A stretch of DNA of 33,145 nucleotides, from the NCBI GenBank assembly GCA_964350585.1, contig CAYGKC010000011.1, positions 1 through 33,145 of the forward strand, read 5' to 3'. How positions within the stretch are numbered: the first letter of the stretch is position 1; each line of letters starts with the position of its first letter. The position numbers and the translations under genes are program-made. Below are positions 28,789 through 33,145 of the stretch, in pieces. The notes under the pieces were generated by a model. The model made no database searches. It saw only the letters and a program-made list of their open reading frames with translations, and was not told the origin of the DNA. The stretch comes from JBAYJM01 sp964350585. GTDB lineage: Bacteria > Patescibacteriota > Patescibacteriia > 2-01-FULL-39-33.

Positions 28789-29151
28789 TTATTTAACAGC
28801 TTTTTCTTTTAATTTTTTGTTGTAGTTTCTAAGATAATATAATTTAGCTTGCCTTACGCTTGCTTTTTTTGTCACCTCTATTTTTGCAATGGCTGGAGAA
28901 TAAATCGGAAAAATTCTTTCAACTCCAATTCCGCCGCTGGCAACTTTTCTGACAGTTATTGTAGCGCCTTTTTCAGCTCCTTTTTTTCTTGCCAAAACAA
29001 TACCTTCAAAAATTTGAATTCTATGTTTTTCTTCACCCTTAGTATTTTTTTCGGTAATTTTTTGGTGGACTTTAACTGTGCAACCGGCTTGTATTTTAGG
29101 CAGAACTTCATCACGCCAATTAGCCGCTGTTTCGTTCTTAATGGCTGACAT
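28789..29151 (-). CDS. rplS: 50S ribosomal protein L19
   Basis: A 120-residue ribosomal protein at the subunit interface. Signatures include the N-terminal GCTVKVHQKITE, the FEGIVLARK segment, TITVRKVASGGIGVERIFPIYSP (the family hallmark, quoted here in part) and the C-terminal VRQAKLYYLRN. Length is normal. It is preceded by a strong promoter on the same strand and followed 28 bases later by tRNA-Leu(GAG), probably in the same transcript. Confidence 0.97.
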   Translation of the reverse strand: MSAIKNETAANWRDEVLPKIQAGCTVKVHQKITEKNTKGEEKHRIQIFEGIVLARKKGAEKGATITVRKVASGGIGVERIFPIYSPAIAKIEVTKKASVRQAKLYYLRNYNKKLKEKAVK

Positions 29152-29179
29152 AATAGTATTTAGTTAGTTTCTCTAAAGA

Positions 29180-29208
29180 ATAATAACCGATTTTAGTAAA
29201 AAAGTCAA
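29180..29208 (-). promoter_or_regulatory. rplS promoter
   Basis: On the minus strand TTGACT (29203-29208) and TATTAT (29180-29185) are separated by 17 bases. Confidence 0.78.
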
Positions 29209-29306
29209 CTAATTAAGCAAGGTTGGTTAAATAAATAAAAAGTTAATAACTTTGAACATTTTTTGTTTAAATTTAAATATTTTAATTACAATAAAATTTA
29301 ATTCTA

Positions 29307-29335
29307 TTGACTTTTTTGTCCACTTGTGATATAAT
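29307..29335 (+). promoter_or_regulatory. Promoter of the lysozyme-like gene
   Basis: TTGACT and TATAAT are separated by 17 bases, about 45 bases before the ATG. Confidence 0.82.
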
Positions 29336-29379
29336 TATAGGTCGTACTTTAAACTTTTGTTTAAATAAGGAGAAAGGAA

Positions 29380-30126
29380 ATGGCTATTTTAACTAGCGAA
29401 AAAACCGTAGCCGTCCTTCTCTTAATGTTTGTGGGCGTTTGCGGTTTTGCGAAATTCATGGATTCAGATGTCTTGGCGAAGGAATTGCCAATTAATGAAA
29501 CTGGAATTACAAGTGAAATTCTTGACCTGGAGGTACAGCTTGAAGCATATATGCTGGATCCGATAGATTTGGATGCAGTGTGGGATGTAATGCTGGAGCC
29601 AATGGGAGAAATCGCATCTTTGCCCAAAGAAATACTTCAGACAAAGCCACAAGCTTTGGAGAGTGAAGTTGATATGGATTTGCTGTTTACTGTTTGCTGC
29701 TCCTTAGAGAGCGGCTTTAATCCCAATGAGGTCGGTGATGATGGAGATGCTATTGGTATTGTTCAGACTTGGAAATGCGTCGTAGAAGATGTTAATAATT
29801 TCCAAGAAAGAGTCCGAGTAACCGGCAGAAAGTATACCTATAAAGACCGCTGGTGTCCAAATAAATCGAGGGAGATGTTTGATATCTATCTCGGTATATG
29901 GGGGCAAAATTTCGAGAAGGTTAATAGAAAAAAGCCAACAGAAATTGACTTGGCCCGCATTTGGAACGGGGGTCCTAATGGTTGGAACATACGCAAGACG
30001 CAAACCTATGCCAAAAAGGCAAAGGAACGGTTTGCAAAACTTCGAGGAGAAATTCCCGCAACGCAATATGAGTTGAATCTCTTGCGTGGTGGGAATAAGG
30101 GCTATGTTTACGGTAGTCCTAAATAG
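29380..30126 (+). CDS. Secreted lysozyme/lytic-transglycosylase-like protein
   Basis: A 248-residue protein with an N-terminal signal-like hydrophobic segment (VAVLLLMFVGVCGFAKF), an acidic linker and a C-terminal lysozyme-fold region. The catalytic-type Glu is E110 in CSLESGFNPNEVGD, followed by GDAIGIVQTWK and, further on, LARIWNGGPNGWNIRKTQTYAKK, which corresponds to the G-G-P-x(n)-Y segment of this fold. It would cut peptidoglycan glycan strands outside the membrane, either the cell's own or a neighbour's. A Shine-Dalgarno sequence (AAGGAG/AAAGGAA) precedes the ATG. It is monocistronic with its own promoter and terminator, and richer in G+C than the core genes. Confidence 0.78.
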   Translation: MAILTSEKTVAVLLLMFVGVCGFAKFMDSDVLAKELPINETGITSEILDLEVQLEAYMLDPIDLDAVWDVMLEPMGEIASLPKEILQTKPQALESEVDMDLLFTVCCSLESGFNPNEVGDDGDAIGIVQTWKCVVEDVNNFQERVRVTGRKYTYKDRWCPNKSREMFDIYLGIWGQNFEKVNRKKPTEIDLARIWNGGPNGWNIRKTQTYAKKAKERFAKLRGEIPATQYELNLLRGGNKGYVYGSPK

Positions 30127-30132
30127 TATTAA

Positions 30133-30164
30133 GGTCGCGGCAACTGCTGCGGCCTATTTTTTTT
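30133..30164 (+). terminator. Terminator of the lysozyme-like gene
   Basis: GGTCGC/GCGGCC stem around a ten-base loop, followed by TA and eight T. Confidence 0.82.
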
Positions 30165-30192
30165 GATGGAAAATATTGAGTTACTAATAAAC

Positions 30193-30215
30193 AAAAAAAT
30201 CCCCAATTTAGGGGA
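30193..30215 (-). terminator. Terminator downstream of tRNA-Leu(TAA)
   Basis: TCCCC-AATTTA-GGGGA hairpin with seven T on the minus strand. Confidence 0.78.
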
Positions 30216-30245
30216 GCTAACGCAAAGTTAACTTAATTTGAATTG

Positions 30246-30328
30246 TGCCCAAGGTGGGACTCGAACCCACACGGCATTTCTGCCAAAGGATTTTAAGTCC
30301 TTCGTGTATACCATTTCACCACTTGGGC
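30246..30328 (-). tRNA. tRNA-Leu(TAA)
   Basis: Class II cloverleaf on the minus strand: acceptor GCCCAAG/CTTGGGC, D-arm GGTGAAATGGTATACAC, anticodon stem AAGGA/TCCTT with loop CTTAAAA (anticodon TAA), long variable arm (GGCAGAAATGCC), T-loop TTCGAGT, discriminator A, no CCA. Confidence 0.94.
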
Positions 30329-30349
30329 TTAGGGATTAAATTAATCTTG

Positions 30350-30421
30350 AGCGGGTAACGGGAATCGAACCCGTATCTCATCCTTGGCAAGGACGTATAC
30401 TAACCATTGTATTATACCCGC
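30350..30421 (-). tRNA. tRNA-Gly(GCC)
   Basis: Cloverleaf on the minus strand: acceptor GCGGGTA/TACCCGC, A+T-rich D-arm (ATACAATGGTTAGTAT), anticodon stem CGTCC/GGATG with loop TTGCCAA (anticodon GCC), T-loop TTCGATT, discriminator T, no CCA. It is followed 21 bases later by tRNA-Leu(TAA). Confidence 0.93.
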
Positions 30422-30478
30422 ATTTGCTAAATTATATTAACATATTATAGCATAAGTGTCCAGATGATAAAAAATTTT

Positions 30479-31513
30479 TTATGTCCAATTATTAATTGTT
30501 TCTTCGATTTTATTAAATATTTCCGAATTATCTTTGTGTTGGTAACCTTCTAAATTTTTTCTGTATGTTGGCAAATTTGACAAAAACTCACTTAACTCTT
30601 CCTTGGTGAGTTTATTGGTAAAAATACCGTAACCGTTTTTTTGCAGATATTGCCCATTAATTATTTGCTCCACTTGCTTCTCAACTGGCATAGCAAGATA
30701 CGGTTTTTTTAGATATAAACTTTCACTGATAAGGCTTAATCCCGCAGTGGCAACAACTGCTTTGCAACCTGCAAGGCAATTTAAAAATCCTTCTCCGTCA
30801 TAATTTCTAAATTCTAAATTATCCTCAAATCCTTCGCGATTTAAACCGAAAATTATGAATTTTTCTTTTGATTTTTTGAAAATTTCTAAATTTTCTTTAA
30901 AATCAGAATTTTGATAGACAATAATATAATCTCCATAGGTGCTTTTCAAATTAAAGATCTCCCTTCTGATTATGGGCGGGAATAAAGTTGTCTTTCTTTT
31001 TTTAATCGGCGTTTCATAGAAGGTGGTGACAAAATACTTTTTTGCACCCCAAACCATTGATTTTACGATTAGTTTAGTGCCTAAGAGTTCCTTTTTATAC
31101 CTAGGGCAGGAAATTTTAGTTCTTGTAAGTTGATGTTGATTATCAATAGAAATTAAGGGTATTTTTAAAGTTAAGGCTAAAAGGCAGGTCGTAGCTTCAA
31201 AATCAGTAATGGCAAGATCGGGATTAAATTTCTTTATTTTTTGAAGAAGAGGTATCCATTGAGCGCTTCTTTTTATGAATTTAACTGTATTGTGAGCGGC
31301 AGTAGGTAGATAGGCAAGCCTGTTGTTGCGGTAGCTTAGTACCATTCCTTCAACTTTTAGAACTTTAAAATCTTTTTCCAAAAAAAATAAAGCCTGGCCA
31401 TAAGTTAGTACAAGCACTTCATGTCCGCTATTCTCTAAAAATTTTAAAATTTCCTTGCTTCTGGTCGAGTGGCCGAATCCTTGTCCGGAAACGCCGTAAA
31501 TGATTTTTGCCAT
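30479..31513 (-). CDS. MJ1255-type glycosyltransferase (GT-B fold)
   Basis: A 344-residue protein of the MJ1255/VC2487 group related to GT28 (MurG-like) transferases. The N-terminal Rossmann domain begins MAKIIYGVSGQGFGHSTRS, where GQGFGH is the glycine-rich acceptor loop. The C-terminal domain has the nucleotide-sugar site around VVATAGLSLISESLYLKKPYLAMP and VEQIINGQYLQKNGYG. It likely adds a sugar to a lipid or surface polymer; the donor and acceptor are unknown. I start at 31513 because the six extra upstream residues precede the conserved first strand. There is no signal peptide; peripheral membrane association is expected. It is monocistronic. Confidence 0.85.
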   Translation of the reverse strand: MAKIIYGVSGQGFGHSTRSKEILKFLENSGHEVLVLTYGQALFFLEKDFKVLKVEGMVLSYRNNRLAYLPTAAHNTVKFIKRSAQWIPLLQKIKKFNPDLAITDFEATTCLLALTLKIPLISIDNQHQLTRTKISCPRYKKELLGTKLIVKSMVWGAKKYFVTTFYETPIKKRKTTLFPPIIRREIFNLKSTYGDYIIVYQNSDFKENLEIFKKSKEKFIIFGLNREGFEDNLEFRNYDGEGFLNCLAGCKAVVATAGLSLISESLYLKKPYLAMPVEKQVEQIINGQYLQKNGYGIFTNKLTKEELSEFLSNLPTYRKNLEGYQHKDNSEIFNKIEETINNWT

Positions 31514-31642
31514 ATGTGAATATCTTATCATTACTTATAATTTTTAGCTAATGAAAAAAATTAAATCAAATAAATTTAGCTAAATTGATTAATAATTTAT
31601 TCATCATTAAATGTTAATAAATATCTATGGCTTATTACCCAC

Positions 31643-31671
31643 TTGACAAAATTGTCTAAATTTAATATAAT
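31643..31671 (+). promoter_or_regulatory. Promoter of the 120-residue orphan gene
   Basis: TTGACA and TATAAT separated by 17 bases: a full sigma70 consensus, 63 bases before the start codon. Confidence 0.9.
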
Positions 31672-31734
31672 AAGCCGAAGTACCTTGAATCAACTTAAAA
31701 ACTCCAAACTCCAAACCTTCGAAAGGAGGTAGTA

Positions 31735-32097
31735 ATGTGTCAGATCAATTACTGGGTTAAACCGATGGAAGTGGTTCCGTCTACTTCTGATCTTGTCGAG
31801 CTGATAAGTTGGCTTGACGGGATGGATCTTCTTCTGAAGAATGAAGTTGATCCTCTTGAACCCATGTGGGTAATTGAGTGTTTGAAGGGAAAATTTAAAA
31901 TTTCCGTATCCCTTCATACTATTGATGAGTTTAAAAAACTCGTCAGTGATTTTGAAAACTTTTTCCAGAAGTTAACTGAGATTCACTCGTATGAGTTCGA
32001 ACTCTCAGTGCAGGAAAATATGTGCAGGATTGATGCGCCTACAGATCCCGATCTAATGGCACGGATCTTGCGATATTTGGATCCTGTACTAGCTTAG
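31735..32097 (+). CDS. 120-residue orphan protein
   Basis: A small acidic soluble protein beginning MCQINYWVKPMEVVPSTSD and ending LMARILRYLDPVLA, with helical segments and no known domain. It has a perfect Shine-Dalgarno sequence (AAAGGAGGT, five bases before the ATG), a full-consensus promoter and a terminator, so it should be strongly expressed. Base composition is more balanced than in the neighbouring glycosyltransferase gene. I do not recognise a family. Confidence 0.72.
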   Translation: MCQINYWVKPMEVVPSTSDLVELISWLDGMDLLLKNEVDPLEPMWVIECLKGKFKISVSLHTIDEFKKLVSDFENFFQKLTEIHSYEFELSVQENMCRIDAPTDPDLMARILRYLDPVLA

Positions 32098-32144
32098 TTC
32101 CTTGGTTGCTACCACCTGTTGTGGAGCGCCGATTACAGTTGAAT

Positions 32145-32183
32145 GTGTCCTCTTCTGCAGCCATGCGTGAGGGCACTTTTTTT
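32145..32183 (+). terminator. Terminator of the 120-residue orphan gene
   Basis: GTGTCCTC pairs with GAGGGCAC (one G-U pair) around a 16-base loop, followed by seven T. Confidence 0.8.
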
Positions 32184-32211
32184 ATTGCCGTATTTTTGTT
32201 AAGATACTTCC

Positions 32212-33145
32212 ATGGAAAACTCAAATGAAGAACGCCTTGCCAGTCCTGAAGAAACACCATCAGACAATATTTTAGATTGCACATTAAGGCCTCAAAGCCT
32301 TGATGAATACATTGGACAAACTGGCGTTAAAGAAAATTTAAAAATCTTTATTGAAGCAGCTAAATCCCGAGGTGACGCGCTTGAACACGTTTTGATTTTT
32401 GGTCCTCCGGGCTTGGGTAAGACGACTTTGGCGCATATTATTTCTAATGAAATGGGCGGACAAATAAGAGTTACTTCAGGTCCTGCCATAGAGAGGACTG
32501 GTGACTTGGCTGCCATTTTAACAAATCTATCGGACGGAGATATTTTATTTATTGATGAAATCCATCGTCTAAACAAATCTATTGAAGAAGTGCTTTACCC
32601 AGCTATGGAGGATTATGCTTTGGATATTGTAATCGGCAAAGGTCCGTCAGCCCGCACGCTTCGCATTGATCTTCCCAAATTTACACTTGTAGGCGCTACC
32701 ACAAAAGTAAGCGGACTGTCTTCACCGCTACGTGACAGATTTGGCAATGTTTACAGGCTCAATTTTTATAATGATGAAGAAATCGGACAAATTATAAGAC
32801 GAGCAGCCAGAATTTTAAATATTGAAATAGATTCGAGTGCTGAGGAAGAAATTTCCAGAAGATCAAGAAAAACTCCAAGGATAGCCAATCGCTTGTTAAA
32901 GCGGGTAAGGGATTTTGCTCAGGTAAAAAAGGACGGAAAAATAGATTTGCAAACGGCCAAGGATGCCATGAAAATGCTCCAAATTGATGAAAAAGGATTA
33001 GACGCAATCGATCTTGTTTTTTTAACTTCCTTAATTGAAAAATTTTCAGGAGGCCCTGTAGGCTTAAATACTTTGGCTTCTGTTATGGCTGAAGAAATGG
33101 ATACAATAGAAGATGTAATTGAACCTTTTTTGCTTCAGATGGGAT
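32212..33145 (+). CDS. ruvB: Holliday junction branch migration helicase RuvB (cut off at window end)
   Basis: The first 311 residues of RuvB, the AAA+ ring motor that drives Holliday junction branch migration with RuvA. It has the family N-terminal LRPQSLDEYIGQ, Walker A GPPGLGKTT, the SGPAIERTGDLAAIL segment, Walker B ILFIDEIHRL and sensor region LVGATTKVSGLSSPLRDRFG. The RuvB signature is normally GATTR, so Lys replaces Arg there. The C-terminal winged-helix domain is only partly present: IDLVFLTSLIEKFSGGPVGLNTLA is followed by ...EDVIEPFLLQMG, where the window ends. The stop codon lies outside. Confidence 0.96.
   Translation, partial: MENSNEERLASPEETPSDNILDCTLRPQSLDEYIGQTGVKENLKIFIEAAKSRGDALEHVLIFGPPGLGKTTLAHIISNEMGGQIRVTSGPAIERTGDLAAILTNLSDGDILFIDEIHRLNKSIEEVLYPAMEDYALDIVIGKGPSARTLRIDLPKFTLVGATTKVSGLSSPLRDRFGNVYRLNFYNDEEIGQIIRRAARILNIEIDSSAEEEISRRSRKTPRIANRLLKRVRDFAQVKKDGKIDLQTAKDAMKMLQIDEKGLDAIDLVFLTSLIEKFSGGPVGLNTLASVMAEEMDTIEDVIEPFLLQMG

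Noticed and set aside
1..33145. CRISPR arrays, prophage or transposase genes
   Set aside because: No regularly spaced short repeats with unique spacers, no cas genes, no integrase, transposase or phage structural genes were seen. The only tandem repeat is the tRNA-derived array.

Overview
The window looks like a scaffold piece from a Candidate Phyla Radiation (Patescibacteria, probably Parcubacteria-like) bacterium. This is an inference from four things: AT-rich sequence; compact genes of ordinary length with many conserved but unrecognised proteins; tRNA genes without encoded CCA; and a mix of core genes (tyrS, rpsO, pnp, lspA, rplS, ruvB) with accessory genes of scattered origin. TGA acts as a stop (for example at the ends of ku and the SdpI-like gene), so the code is standard and not the TGA=Gly code of Gracilibacteria. 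A run of exactly 100 N at 28265-28364 is a scaffold gap of unknown true size, and it lies inside a repeat.

Layout. 1-501: a GIY-YIG remnant and three minus-strand tRNAs (Val-GAC, Ile-UAU, Ala-GGC). 597-3100: a degenerate DHH-family protein divergent from tyrS. 3104-4830: two genes (a free-standing archaeal-type ThrRS editing domain and a nucleotidyltransferase) enclosed by a pair of inverted ~180-190 bp repeats. 4837-6240: an sdpR-sdpI-like operon with a translationally coupled small zincin. 6315-8111: a conserved four-helix membrane protein and a 58-residue ORF. 8201-11605: a non-homologous end-joining operon (ku, PE-ligase, separate POL primase-polymerase) followed by a small GlsB-type membrane protein. 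11602-13414: an FMN reductase and cyclopropane fatty acid synthase. 14142-17211: a TrmB-type regulator between two orphan genes of different base composition. 17399-19520: tRNA-His, an NrtR-like Nudix regulator, tRNA-Arg and a nitroreductase. 19632-23628: rpsO-pnp with structured leaders, plus an anchored orphan. 23809-24161: a stand-alone structured RNA with its own promoter and terminator that I cannot assign. 24250-26277: a TraR/DksA-type protein, lspA and endonuclease Q. 26380-29151: a 30-residue lysine-rich protein, small genes, three tRNAs, duplicated tRNA 5' halves with palindromic elements, and rplS. 29380 to the end: a secreted lysozyme-like protein, two tRNAs, a glycosyltransferase, an orphan and the start of ruvB.

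How the genes work together. DNA repair is well represented: the NHEJ operon, EndoQ and RuvB. RNA metabolism is represented by S15 and PNPase with leader hairpins suited to autoregulation, a trans-editing factor, and ten tRNAs all on the minus strand. Envelope functions include Cfa, LspA, the SdpI-like protein, the lysozyme-like protein and the glycosyltransferase. Several orphans are monocistronic, with near-consensus promoters, strong Shine-Dalgarno sequences and their own terminators.

The least explained signals are the RNA at 23809-24161, the tRNA-derived duplications near 28 kb (with relatives at 253-300 and 27698-27744), and the inverted-repeat cassette at 3104-4830. All assignments come from reading the sequence and from memory of protein families; no database search was run.
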